Positions 26,149 through 34,146 of a DNA stretch of 64,000 nt are shown here, one piece after another. Position 1 is the stretch's first letter; every line of letters starts with the position of its first letter. The translations under genes were made by a program, and so were the position numbers. The notes beneath the pieces are model-generated. The model had not been told where the DNA came from, did not search any database, and was given only the letters and a program-made list of their open reading frames with translations. The stretch comes from Nitrospira sp. (GTDB lineage Bacteria > Nitrospirota > Nitrospiria > Nitrospirales > Nitrospiraceae): NCBI GenBank assembly GCA_029194675.1, contig JARFXP010000001.1, positions 1,046,501 through 1,110,500 of the forward strand. Direction: 5' to 3'.

Positions 26149-26517
26149 ATGGGGATGAAACGGAGTCGATCGGTGGGACCATCAGTGCTAGCGGCTTGGA
26201 TACTGCTTGGAGGATGTACTATCAATCACGGTGACTTTACGGTGCTATCGAATAAGCTGGTTAACACAAAGGAATTTGATCTGTCGAAGGCCGATCGAGT
26301 AAAGGGCGTGACCGGCACTGATGAGACTCACATCATCCTATTTATTCCTACCAAAGGAAATATCACGCTGAAGGGGGCAATGGACGATGCAATGGCCAAA
26401 GGCAAAGGCGATGTCATGACCGATGTGACCATCAAGACCTGGTTTTGGTGGATTCCGTATATCTATGGGAATGGAGGATGGGAAGTGAAGGGCGATGTTG
26501 TAAGGACTCGCCAGTAA
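26149..26517 (+). CDS. Small lipoprotein, second of a tandem paralogous pair
   Basis: 122 residues with a lipobox ending at Cys23 (LLGGC). It has the same mature pattern as the gene 19 bp upstream, with central MDDAMAKGKGDVMTDV and C-terminal GDVVRTRQ. A tryptophan-rich stretch (TWFWWIPYIYGNGGW) is specific to this copy. GGGAGG lies before the ATG. Both copies are on the plus strand and are probably co-transcribed. Function unknown. Confidence 0.65.
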   Translation: MGMKRSRSVGPSVLAAWILLGGCTINHGDFTVLSNKLVNTKEFDLSKADRVKGVTGTDETHIILFIPTKGNITLKGAMDDAMAKGKGDVMTDVTIKTWFWWIPYIYGNGGWEVKGDVVRTRQ

Positions 26518-26599
26518 AGCGTGACAATCCTGGCACCGTCACGGAGAATGAGTCAAATCAGCGAGCCCAGCTGACCAAGTGCTGATAAGAGGTGTTGCC

Positions 26600-26716
26600 A
26601 TGACAAGCCGAGTAGAAGTAGCGGAAGAACCCCTCTCGATTTCCCCGTCAGTGGATCCGAAACTGGTCGGTATCCGGGGATGGCTCAAACGTGTCAAGGC
26701 GACTTTTGTCAACTGA
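26600..26716 (+). CDS. Possible 38-residue small protein
   Basis: The ATG at 26600 is preceded by AGAGG 8 bp upstream, and 38 codons run to TGA 26714-26716. The peptide MTSRVEVAEEPLSISPSVDP ends in a basic helix-like stretch (GIRGWLKRVKATFVN). No family is known. It sits between the lipoprotein pair and the Kelch-type gene in the same orientation. The ribosome site and codon pattern support it, but the small size keeps confidence low. Confidence 0.35.
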   Translation: MTSRVEVAEEPLSISPSVDPKLVGIRGWLKRVKATFVN

Positions 26717-26744
26717 TTAGGTTGCTCTATCTTCCGGAGGAACT

Positions 26745-28457
26745 ATGCGACTCGAACGATTGCGTGTGATTGCTGTTTGTATCCTTGCCGCTGTGACGGT
26801 CGCATGCGGCGGCGATGGGGGTGGTAGTGGTAGCACCGGGGCGCCTCCGGCGGCGACTCCGCTCACCGGTGTCTTTCTCGATAGCCCGGTTCAAGGGCTT
26901 GGTTACAGCACAACTCCATCCGGGCTTTCCGGCATTACCGATGCGAACGGGCAGTTCAACTACGATCAAGGCGATACCGTGACATTTAATCTGTATGGCC
27001 GGACAATTGGGGCAGCCGTGCCGGCTGCACCGGTGGTGACGGCGCTCTCGGTGTTCAACGCCACAAGCTTATCCGATCCTCGCGTGCTCAATCTGTCGCA
27101 ACTCTTGCTGACACTGGGAGGGAACCCTTCCGGAGCAAACCCGATCACAGTGCCAGCAACACCGCCGGCAAACTTTCCATCTGCACTGGATTTCTCAGCC
27201 ACGAACTTCGACACCTCGTTCCCTGGACTCACGCTCGTCTCAGAGGCTGATGCGACGACGCACCTGCAGGAAAGCTTTGCCACCCTCTCGGTCACACTCG
27301 CCGGGAGCAACGTCGGGGGTGCAGTAGTAAAGTCTGATCCGGCAGGCATCAATTGCGGCACCGTCTGCACTGCAGCCTATATCAAGGGAAGTTCCGTCAC
27401 CTTGGCCGCTACAGGGGCTGGATTTACCGGCTGGAGCGGCGGAGGCTGTACTGGCACCGGCGCTTGCGTGGTCACGCTGAATGCAAACGTGACGGTCACA
27501 GCGACGTTTGGCACGTCGTTACCGACAATGACGATCCCGCGCGCCGGTCATGCAGCGGCACGCCTCGCAAATGGGCAGGTTCTTATTACGGGAGGGTTCA
27601 GTTCTTCGGTCTTCCCAGGCGCCGCCATCAATACCGCCGAGTTGTACAATCCCACGACCAACACCTTTACAGCCATCACTGGCAGAATGCAGTCAACGCG
27701 CGGGAACCATACCGCTACGCTGTTACCTGATGGCAAGGTCCTCATAGCGGGTGGGCAGATCACTGACAATGATGGGGACGGCAATGACAGCGCGGAGTTG
27801 TACGACCCGGCTACCCAGACCTTCACGGCCATTTCGAATCGCATGATCGTCCCTCGTGGATCACATGTGGCGGTCTTGTTACCGAACGGCCAGGTCTTGT
27901 TGGCGGGAGGATTTAATGGCGGGTTTAATGACCTTCCCGTCGCCCACAACTCTGCAGAACTCTACGACCCAGCCACCCAAACCTTCATGGCCATTTCAGC
28001 TACAATGACATCCAACCGTAGTGACAAGCCCGCAGCGGATTTGATTCCCAATGGGAAGGTCCTCATAGCCGGTGGGGAAAATCCTTCCGGCACCTTAAAT
28101 ACTGCGGAACTCTACGATCCAGCAAGCCAAACCTTCACAGCGATCAGCGCCACAATGACCTCCGTTCGTGGGGGACACACGGCAACCCTTCTTTCAAACG
28201 GAAAAGTCCTCGTGACTGGCGGGGCAGATATTTTAACCGCAAGACCACAGCCAACTGGCCACACGTTGAGCTCAGTAGAAACCTTCGATCCAACCACTCA
28301 AACGTTTACAGCTGCTACTCCCTCGATGGGAACAGCTCGAGCCTATCACCAAGCAACAGCGCTGGCGGACGGTACGGTCCTCTTGACCGGTGGAATAAAC
28401 TTTGTCTCCAGCAACTCTTTCGTGGTGCTCAATACGATTGAGATTTATAGACCATAA
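26745..28457 (+). CDS. Kelch-type beta-propeller lipoprotein
   Basis: 570 residues. A lipobox ends at Cys21 (AAVTVAC), followed by a Gly/Ser linker. Residues about 40-170 hold a DUF-like beta domain (GVFLDSPVQGLGY...). Residues about 180-255 hold a Bacterial_repeat/InlB-B-like unit (GWSGGGCTGTGACVVTL). From about 265 there are six Kelch-like repeats, each with a GKVLIAGG core and TAELYDPATQTFTAI. These form a beta-propeller, probably on the outer surface. Binding partner unknown. GGAGGAACT precedes the ATG. Confidence 0.8.
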   Translation: MRLERLRVIAVCILAAVTVACGGDGGGSGSTGAPPAATPLTGVFLDSPVQGLGYSTTPSGLSGITDANGQFNYDQGDTVTFNLYGRTIGAAVPAAPVVTALSVFNATSLSDPRVLNLSQLLLTLGGNPSGANPITVPATPPANFPSALDFSATNFDTSFPGLTLVSEADATTHLQESFATLSVTLAGSNVGGAVVKSDPAGINCGTVCTAAYIKGSSVTLAATGAGFTGWSGGGCTGTGACVVTLNANVTVTATFGTSLPTMTIPRAGHAAARLANGQVLITGGFSSSVFPGAAINTAELYNPTTNTFTAITGRMQSTRGNHTATLLPDGKVLIAGGQITDNDGDGNDSAELYDPATQTFTAISNRMIVPRGSHVAVLLPNGQVLLAGGFNGGFNDLPVAHNSAELYDPATQTFMAISATMTSNRSDKPAADLIPNGKVLIAGGENPSGTLNTAELYDPASQTFTAISATMTSVRGGHTATLLSNGKVLVTGGADILTARPQPTGHTLSSVETFDPTTQTFTAATPSMGTARAYHQATALADGTVLLTGGINFVSSNSFVVLNTIEIYRP

Positions 28458-28485
28458 GAGGTGCAGACACAATTGCAAAGTTATG

Positions 28486-28551
28486 ACATGGGCACTCGGC
28501 TATTATGACTTGAAGAAGAGCGGAAAAGACGATGTGGTTTACATGCGGCGC
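28486..28551 (+). pseudogene. Relic of an NFACT-R domain
   Basis: The plus frame reads TWALGYYDLKKSGK then DDVVYMRR, against TLALLYSDLKKSGK then GEVIYTRR in the intact NFACT gene 3.7 kb upstream: about 14 of 22 residues agree, and the DNA is also similar. Nothing else of the gene remains on either side. It looks like a leftover of a duplicated or transferred NFACT copy. Confidence 0.55.
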
Positions 28552-28595
28552 CCTCATTGCGGGCCGCGATCCGATTCACCCGCCTATGCAGGAAG

Positions 28596-28716
28596 CCACG
28601 GCTGTGAACCCGTGGAGGAATGCGCAACGATGTCCTCCGAAGCTTTGGCGAAGGAGGACACACTTCGGCGAGGTGTCGCCGAAGAACCACCAGGGACCAC
28701 GGCTGTCAGGCCGTGG
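28596..28716. repeat. Cluster of four perfect hairpins
   Basis: Four inverted repeats stand in 120 bp: CCACGG/CCGTGG (28596-28615), TGTCCTCC/GGAGGACA (28631-28660), CTTCGGCGA/TCGCCGAAG (28663-28684) and CCACGGC/GCCGTGG (28697-28716). The first and last share CCACGGCTGT, so they may be copies of one element. Such imperfect REP-like hairpins are typical of IS200/IS605 end remnants, but no transposase is present. Confidence 0.5.
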
Positions 28717-28810
28717 GGCTCCACTTCGCTACTCCCATGAACAGCACCACCCCGTTCATCAAGACCGTTCGCGGGTTTTATGACTATGCAACGAATACCC
28801 TCTATTGTGT

Positions 28811-28868
28811 GAAATGGCATTTTGAAATCTGCGGGCATGCCGCATTGGGCCAGTTCCATCCGCAGCAT
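28811..28868 (+). repeat. Left flanking repeat of the MntA-HepT module
   Basis: This stretch (GAAATGG..., GGGCCAGTTCCAT...GCAT) is an imperfect direct copy of 29705-29774, which carries an extra 12 bp in the middle. Together the two copies bracket the MntA-HepT pair. Confidence 0.5.
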
Positions 28869-28908
28869 TGAGCGGTCGTCAGAGGTGTTCCTCTCTCAAT
28901 GCGGGCAC

Positions 28909-29298
28909 CTATTGGCTTATGCGACGCGTCAGCTCGACATGCGCTTGGCGAAGGAGTCGTAAATATCCGGGTAAATGAGAGTAGATGATTTCTGCCCTGG
29001 CTTCATTGTAGGTATGGCTGGTGAGATTGCGGTCTTCCAGCATGTGAAACCAGTCTGAATGCTCCGGGATCACGCCCAATTGGAACGCCGTGCGAATACT
29101 GTCTTTCGGTGAATACGCCTCCAGCCCTGTTTGCTCAGCATAGGCTTTCAAACTCTTCCAGAACAATTCAAACGTAAACTCGAAACGCTGGATCGCAGAA
29201 TCCCGCACAAACTCATTGACCGGCTGTGTCAGCGCCCCTTCCAATCGAACAAGAGCCGTATCCAGCAGTCGCAACAGGTTATGCAGCTTGTCGGTCAT
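28909..29298 (-). CDS. hepT: HEPN-domain toxin, HepT
   Basis: A 129-residue helical protein of the HI0074/nucleotidyltransferase-substrate-binding family. The HEPN RNase motif RNLTSHTY (Arg90, His95, Tyr97; R-x4-H-x-Y) is intact, so RNase activity is plausible. The start overlaps the 3' end of the MntA gene by 20 bp, as in other MntA-HepT pairs. In the family the partner AMPylates the HEPN tyrosine to silence it. Confidence 0.85.
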   Translation of the reverse strand: MTDKLHNLLRLLDTALVRLEGALTQPVNEFVRDSAIQRFEFTFELFWKSLKAYAEQTGLEAYSPKDSIRTAFQLGVIPEHSDWFHMLEDRNLTSHTYNEARAEIIYSHLPGYLRLLRQAHVELTRRISQ

Positions 29299-29608
29299 AG
29301 AGCGTCATCGTGTGCTGGCGCGCGACAGACTTGAACGACTCTTCGAGACCGCAGAAGTCGACGACGTCCACCTTCTGGAGGATCGGCAACTCGTCAAATG
29401 CCTCCCGCAACGCTGCCAATTTTTCCGGCGCAATCACATGGCCGATGTCGATCCCAACATCAATGTCCGATCGGGGTGATGCACTCCCACTCGCGTGGGA
29501 ACCGAAGACAAAGAGATGCACGCGAGTTTCTTCGGCAAGAACGGTAAACGCCACTTCCCGAGCCTTCTGCTCAACGAGCGACAGAATTTGATGTTGCGCG
29601 CCTTGCAT
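29279..29608 (-). CDS. mntA: MntA-type nucleotidyltransferase antitoxin
   Basis: 109 residues from the ATG at 29608 (AGGAA 8 bp upstream). The nucleotidyltransferase signature is clear: FGSHASGSASPRSDIDVGID, with Gly36-Ser37 and the SDID acids at 48 and 50. A third acidic residue is likely in KVDVVDF. A longer frame to 29743 has no support. The family adds AMP to the partner HEPN protein and neutralises it. It is encoded first, then hepT with a short overlap. Confidence 0.85.
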   Translation of the reverse strand: MQGAQHQILSLVEQKAREVAFTVLAEETRVHLFVFGSHASGSASPRSDIDVGIDIGHVIAPEKLAALREAFDELPILQKVDVVDFCGLEESFKSVARQHTMTLYDRQAA

Positions 29609-29704
29609 AAAAGTTCCTGGGCGATAGTCCTTAGGTCTGTATAGCCGCTCCATCGGCAAAAGGCAAGACAAGTTAGTCCGATCGTTGCGCGGAGGCTTTG
29701 GCGA

Positions 29705-29774
29705 GAAATGGAATGTGAGGTCTGCCGCCATGAGCTGCACCATGCCGCTCCTGGGCCAGTTCCATTCCCGGCAT
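29705..29774 (+). repeat. Right flanking repeat of the MntA-HepT module
   Basis: An imperfect direct copy of 28811-28868 (GAAATGG at the left, GGGCCAGTTCCAT near the right end) with an extra 12 bp in the middle (AGCTGCACCATG). It starts about 97 bp upstream of the MntA start. Confidence 0.5.
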
Positions 29775-30085
29775 ACTCCTCCATCAAGACAACTGCCGGC
29801 GAAACCGCAGACATCATTACACAGAGTTGCTGGTAGGCGCCAGGGGCATTGGCGCGCATCAATGCCATCCTTTTACTGGCTTTCCTAGATGTCTCCGATT
29901 TACTGGCCCCCTTGAGCGCCCACGGCCAACAGCTCACACATCAGCGAGCGTAACTCGCTGCGGCCCAGACGCCATACACTCGCTCAAGTCCGTTATCACA
30001 GCGGTAGAGATTCGACTACGTGCGGAAATGACTTTTCCTCGCGCTGGAGGATGTTCAGCACTATGATGGGACCGGGAGGACCCAC
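29775..30085. other. Gene-poor stretch
   Basis: No convincing coding frame, RNA or terminator was recognised between the flanking repeat and the receiver-domain gene. It presumably holds the promoter of that gene. Confidence 0.4.
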
Positions 30086-30589
30086 ATGGAGGATCAGAGG
30101 GGTCGATCATCAGAGGTTTCGCCGACCATCCTCGTCGTCGACGACGAACTCTCGATCATCAGACTCTGCAAAGCCTTGCTGGAAGAAGCGGGGTTTAGGG
30201 TGCTCGGAGCAGAGGGCAGTTCGGAAGCTCTCAAGATCTGCACACAGCATCAAGGACCGATCGATCTATTGCTCACAGACCTGGTCTTACCTCCACCGGG
30301 TTTTCAGCTGACCCCACCCTCCAACCAATTCCCGCACGTCAACGGTCATGAACTGGCGGTTCGCGCAACCATGATCCGGAGCGGTCTCCGCATCATCCTA
30401 ATGTCGGGGAATCCTGATAAGGAACTTGCCAGTCATGGGATCAGGCGGGGAACACTCCCGTTCTTGGCGAAGCCGTTCGAGCGTGACCGCCTGATCGCCC
30501 TCGTGAAAAACGTACTCGCACAACCGGCGCCGACCCTTGCAGTAGAAAGGCGGCCATGCGCCGCCAACGACACCGATTGGTTCGGTTGA
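30086..30589 (+). CDS. Stand-alone response-regulator receiver protein
   Basis: A 167-residue protein made almost wholly of one receiver domain. Asp19-Asp20 form the acidic pocket, Asp65 in LLLTDLVLP is the phosphorylation site, MSG is at 106-108 and Lys129 lies in FLAKPF. An insert of about 15 residues (PPPGFQLTPPSNQFPHVNG) follows the phosphorylation site. There is no output domain, so it may act as a phosphate relay or partner-binding switch. GGGAGG precedes the ATG. No kinase is adjacent. Confidence 0.85.
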   Translation: MEDQRGRSSEVSPTILVVDDELSIIRLCKALLEEAGFRVLGAEGSSEALKICTQHQGPIDLLLTDLVLPPPGFQLTPPSNQFPHVNGHELAVRATMIRSGLRIILMSGNPDKELASHGIRRGTLPFLAKPFERDRLIALVKNVLAQPAPTLAVERRPCAANDTDWFG

Positions 30590-30629
30590 ACCTGGTATCC
30601 CCTCATCTCCACCGTAACTTGCTCATCTG

Positions 30630-31292
30630 CTATGCATGTTCCGTCATGAACCATCCGGCGATCGATAACCGCCGATGCTGACCGGCCGTTGGGTCCACGC
30701 GGCAGACTCGGTGGTATCGAGGGACGGTAAACATGACGAGCGATCCGGGGCGAGGTTCGATACAGTGGGTCGGCGTCAGATTGATAGGCCCTCCGGTGCG
30801 ATCCGCTCGTTGCTCGTAGATGATCAATTCACCCCCCCAATCGGGCTGCCATTCCTCATGAAAGTAGGTGACGACGGCGATCCGACGCTGCAAGGCTCGA
30901 CGGCCCTTTACGAAACGACCCTGATCCGTGTCGTCATGGGTCAAGAGGCAGTCGCCGGCGGAATACGAGTAGTAGTTGAATCCCACATGACGCCCGATGA
31001 TATTCGGGAAAGATTCGATATGGTCTCGAATGCAGGGGAGCTGTAGCCTCGACAGAAATCGCTGCCCCTCCCCCGAGCCGATTTCAGCTTTTGCCCAGTT
31101 GCCGGAATTCGGAAAGTCTTCTCGAGCGTTCGGTAGATCGGAAAGGCTTTTCCAGACAGTCTGATTCATTGCTTCTCGAAAGAATTGCCGCTCTCCTGAC
31201 GACCAAAAGTTCTCCACGACGAGCACAGGGCTTCTCTGAAATGAGAAGGAGGATAACTCAGCCGGCTCTATGGTCGATTGGGCAACATTCAT
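30630..31292 (-). CDS. 2OG-Fe(II) oxygenase
   Basis: A 220-residue protein of the prolyl-hydroxylase-like 2-oxoglutarate dioxygenase fold. Iron ligands: His119-x-Asp121 in THDDTD and His194 in RYHRV. Arg207/208 in HRRLSIAGWF is the 2-oxoglutarate-binding position. YFHEEWQPDWGGELIIY is the typical core. The substrate (a protein side chain or small molecule) is unknown. It converges with the receiver-domain gene, whose stop is only 41 bp away. Confidence 0.85.
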   Translation of the reverse strand: MNVAQSTIEPAELSSFSFQRSPVLVVENFWSSGERQFFREAMNQTVWKSLSDLPNAREDFPNSGNWAKAEIGSGEGQRFLSRLQLPCIRDHIESFPNIIGRHVGFNYYSYSAGDCLLTHDDTDQGRFVKGRRALQRRIAVVTYFHEEWQPDWGGELIIYEQRADRTGGPINLTPTHCIEPRPGSLVMFTVPRYHRVCRVDPTAGQHRRLSIAGWFMTEHA

Positions 31293-31361
31293 GTTTTGTC
31301 ACGGCCATAGGGATCGGACATACGTACCAGCGGCTCCGATCTCTTATCCTCCCGCTCAGTT

Positions 31362-31404
31362 CACAAAGAAAGAAGGGGCTGCCACTTTCCATGGCAACCC
31401 CTTC
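31362..31404 (-). terminator. Rho-independent terminator after the RRM gene
   Basis: A 13-bp stem (31372-31384 with 31392-31404, one G-U pair on the minus-strand RNA) and a 7-nt loop end in a pyrimidine-rich TTCTTTCTTTG tail. It lies 26 bp past the stop of the minus-strand RRM gene. Confidence 0.7.
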
Positions 31405-31429
31405 AATGTGCTCCGTGCTGACCGATCAA

Positions 31430-31762
31430 TTACCAGCGATCGCGCTTTCCGCCGCCTCCGCTCCGACCGCCACCACCGCCGAATCCACCACGCCCCCCGC
31501 CGCCTGTACGCGGTTCTTGAGGACGTGCTTCATTGACTGTCAAAGTCCGGCCACCCATATCCGACCCATTGAGGGCGGTGATGGCTGCTTGCGCCTCGGA
31601 ATCCGACGACATTTCCACAAAGCCGAATCCACGGGATTGGCCGGTGAACTTGTCCGTGATGATCCGCGCCGAGGCCACTGCGCCATGGGCTCCGAATAAG
31701 TCACTCAATTGCTGCTCGGTCGCCGAATAGGGCAACCCACCGACATAGATCTTCGAACCCAT
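31430..31762 (-). CDS. Glycine-rich RRM RNA-binding protein
   Basis: 110 residues from the ATG at 31762, which has AAAGGAGGAA upstream. Residues 1-80 are an RNA-recognition motif with RNP2 KIYVGGLPYS and RNP1 RGFGFVEMS. Residues 85-110 are a Gly/Arg-rich tail ending GGGGKRDRW. Such small RRM-GR proteins in bacteria are often cold-induced RNA chaperones. A terminator follows the gene. The frame is open for 73 codons above this start, but that part is not protein-like. Confidence 0.9.
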   Translation of the reverse strand: MGSKIYVGGLPYSATEQQLSDLFGAHGAVASARIITDKFTGQSRGFGFVEMSSDSEAQAAITALNGSDMGGRTLTVNEARPQEPRTGGGGRGGFGGGGGRSGGGGKRDRW

Positions 31763-32001
31763 CGGGGTTCCTCCTTTAAAATAATGACATTGTCTTGAAC
31801 ACGAGGAACGGGGAAGGAGCGGGCCGAAGACGCAATCGATGCAGCGACTTAGGTCTGACTTCCGACAAGATTCCCGGACAAGGCAACATCGGCATTGTGG
31901 GTCTCTTCTGAATAGAAACTCGGCATCGCCGAGACCCAGGGCGACACGAGCCAAAGCTAGACTAGCACAGGGATTCGACAATTACAACCATACTCCCCGC
32001 C

Positions 32002-32793
32002 TTACTCCCCGACTCGAACCAAGAGCCCTTGGTCTTTACAATAGGCAACCGTCTGATAGAACCATGCGACGACGCCGACGAGCAATGCCCCGTTCAGGCA
32101 CACCGCCCAGGCAAGGTCCCCAAGGGGTGATGCGCCTGCACCCAAGACAGTCCGCATGCCCTCAAAGACATGGGCTGCCGGATTCGCCATCGCAATCATC
32201 TGCAGCCACGTGGGCAACACTTCCATGGGATAGAACACACAGGAGATCGGCTGGAAGAGAAACACCATGCTCCAGGCGAGCACTTCAGCCTCTTGTCCGA
32301 ACCTCATGATGAGTGAGGTCGTAAACACGCCGATAATCCAGCCCGTAATGACCAAATTGAGTACGAACGGCATCAGCCATACCCCGACGATCAGGATATT
32401 ATACGAATAAAACAGGAGGGCACAGCCCGCCATGACAATCGAGACAATCGTCACCTTCATTACGCTCATGGCCATCGTGGCGGTCAGAAACTCGCTTGGT
32501 TTCAGCGGGCTGGCGAACAGATTCATCAAGTTACGCGCCCAGAGCTCTTCGAGAAAGGAAATGGTGACTCCCTGCTGCGATCGGAACAACATGTCCCAGA
32601 GGATCAAGGCGCCCAAAAAAAAGGTGACGAATCCAGGAACCTGGCTTTGGTATCGAGCGAGATAGAGCGTGATAAACCCCCAGATCACGAGATCCAGGAA
32701 AGGCCAGTAAAAGATTTCCATGATGCGGGGCAAACTGCGTCGGTAGAGGTACAAATGCCTGACGACCAATGCCGTGATGCGGTGCAGTTTCAT
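32002..32793 (-). CDS. ABC-2-type exporter membrane subunit
   Basis: A 263-residue integral membrane protein with six hydrophobic segments and the ABC-2 pattern, including FLEELWARNLMNLFASPLKPSEFL before helix 3. It would form the channel for the ATPase encoded at 33388-34134. Similar permeases pair with ATPases for drug, lipid or copper-enzyme (NosY-like) export; the exact cargo is unclear. GGAAGGA precedes the ATG. A 190-bp gap separates it from the Cys/His-rich membrane gene. Confidence 0.85.
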   Translation of the reverse strand: MKLHRITALVVRHLYLYRRSLPRIMEIFYWPFLDLVIWGFITLYLARYQSQVPGFVTFFLGALILWDMLFRSQQGVTISFLEELWARNLMNLFASPLKPSEFLTATMAMSVMKVTIVSIVMAGCALLFYSYNILIVGVWLMPFVLNLVITGWIIGVFTTSLIMRFGQEAEVLAWSMVFLFQPISCVFYPMEVLPTWLQMIAMANPAAHVFEGMRTVLGAGASPLGDLAWAVCLNGALLVGVVAWFYQTVAYCKDQGLLVRVGE

Positions 32794-32983
32794 CGGCAGG
32801 TCCTTCCCGCATTATGCATGACAGTTCGTCGCGAAATCGCCAAGCCGCGTCGTGAGACCGGCGCGCGGAGCCCGGAGGACCTGAGGCGTACTCGTGCAGT
32901 ACGTCGAGGGTCCGAGGGGCGAGCCCGCCGGCCGCAGGCTCGTCGGAACAGCGGATCGGCGATTACAGCAGAAGTGTTCATGA

Positions 32984-33391
32984 TTAATGCGGGACATGAT
33001 CATGTCCCTCGTGGCAGCCCCCGCATCCCTGATGTACACCAAGCAGGTCATCCATGAGATGCCGAATCCCCGCGACCAGGTGCGTCCCTGCCCGTTGTCC
33101 GTCGGGCATACGCCGTAACCAAAGGCCCGCCAACACCGTCGGCATCACCATGAGTCCCGCTGCGAACACAGCCGTCATACGTTCAAGGTGCCCCATCCAC
33201 CACACAAGAATGATCGCCAAGGCAAGCGGCACAAAACCTCCCGTCAAACTCATGAGGACGATACGCCAGCTGCACGTACGTCGGCTCAGACCGACCAGGC
33301 TGATCGCCGACCAAAACAGACCCCAGACCGCGCTGAGTGCAAGCCCTCCCGTAAGGAATCCGGAGACACTATCGATCAAGACGTCCGTCAC
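32984..33391 (-). CDS. Membrane protein with a Cys/His-rich tail
   Basis: A 135-residue protein with about three membrane helices (residues 12-32, 43-65 and 72-92) and a soluble tail. The tail reads GVHQGCGGCHEGHDHVPH, with CxxC and several His, a likely metal-binding end. The start overlaps the ATPase stop (33388-33391), so the two are translationally coupled, which points to a third component of this exporter. No family is recognised by eye. Confidence 0.6.
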   Translation of the reverse strand: MTDVLIDSVSGFLTGGLALSAVWGLFWSAISLVGLSRRTCSWRIVLMSLTGGFVPLALAIILVWWMGHLERMTAVFAAGLMVMPTVLAGLWLRRMPDGQRAGTHLVAGIRHLMDDLLGVHQGCGGCHEGHDHVPH

Positions 33392-34134
33392 GATGATGAC
33401 TGTCCTGGCTCCCGTGCAAACTTCAGGAATACCTCTTCCAGATCGGCCTTTCCGAATCGGTCGACAATGTCTTGCGCCGTTCCCTCCGCCACGATGCGTC
33501 CCCGCTGAAGAAAAATGATGCGATCCGACATTTCTTCCATTTCGCGCATGTTATGTGACGTGTAGAGGATGCTTAAGCCGAATGATCGCCGCTCTTCTTT
33601 CAGCAACGATCTGATCTTGTCCGCGATATCAGGATCCAAACTCGCCGTCGGCTCGTCAAGAAAGAGGATGCGCGGTTCGGTAAGAAACGCTTTCGCCAAT
33701 GTGAGTCTCGTCATCTGACCAGACGACAATTTGCGGGTAATCTTACCGCGGAACTCCTCCATCTCCAGCTTTTTGACGATGTCGTTGACGCGCCGAGCGA
33801 TATCCGAAATCCCGTAGAGCCGCGCCACAACCCATAAATTTTCTTCGACCGTCAGCGACTGGGGCATGGAGATGTAAGTAGACGAAAAGTTGACCTGCTG
33901 CAGAATCTCCTCACGATGAGTCGAAAGATCCAGACCAAACATGTGAATCGAGCCGGCCGTGGGGGTGACGAGCCCCAAGAGCATCTGTATGGTAGTGGTC
34001 TTCCCGGCTCCGTTCGGCCCCAACAGCCCCAGAATTTCTCCCGGCCTGATCTCAAAGGACACCCCATTGACCGCCGTAAAGTCGCCGAACCGCTTGGTCA
34101 GTTCAGACACTTTCAGGACTGGAGTGGACATCAC
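33388..34134 (-). CDS. ABC exporter ATP-binding subunit
   Basis: 248 residues with Walker A GPNGAGKTT (about 38-46), signature LSSGQMTR, Walker B ILFLDEPTASLDPD and H-loop SHN. The ABC-2 exporter group (drug/Nod-like) matches. The start is GTG 34134 or ATG 34131; neither has a strong ribosome site. It lies 12 bp downstream of the cytochrome gene. It is the partner of the permease at 32002 and the coupled membrane protein at 32984. Confidence 0.9.
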   Translation of the reverse strand: MMSTPVLKVSELTKRFGDFTAVNGVSFEIRPGEILGLLGPNGAGKTTTIQMLLGLVTPTAGSIHMFGLDLSTHREEILQQVNFSSTYISMPQSLTVEENLWVVARLYGISDIARRVNDIVKKLEMEEFRGKITRKLSSGQMTRLTLAKAFLTEPRILFLDEPTASLDPDIADKIRSLLKEERRSFGLSILYTSHNMREMEEMSDRIIFLQRGRIVAEGTAQDIVDRFGKADLEEVFLKFAREPGQSSS

Positions 34135-34146
34135 GTTGACGAACGA

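Noticed and set aside
32991..33008. A perfect 18-bp palindrome, GGGACATGATCATGTCCC
   Set aside because: It lies inside the C-terminal coding end of the Cys/His-rich membrane protein, so codon content explains it; an operator is unproven.
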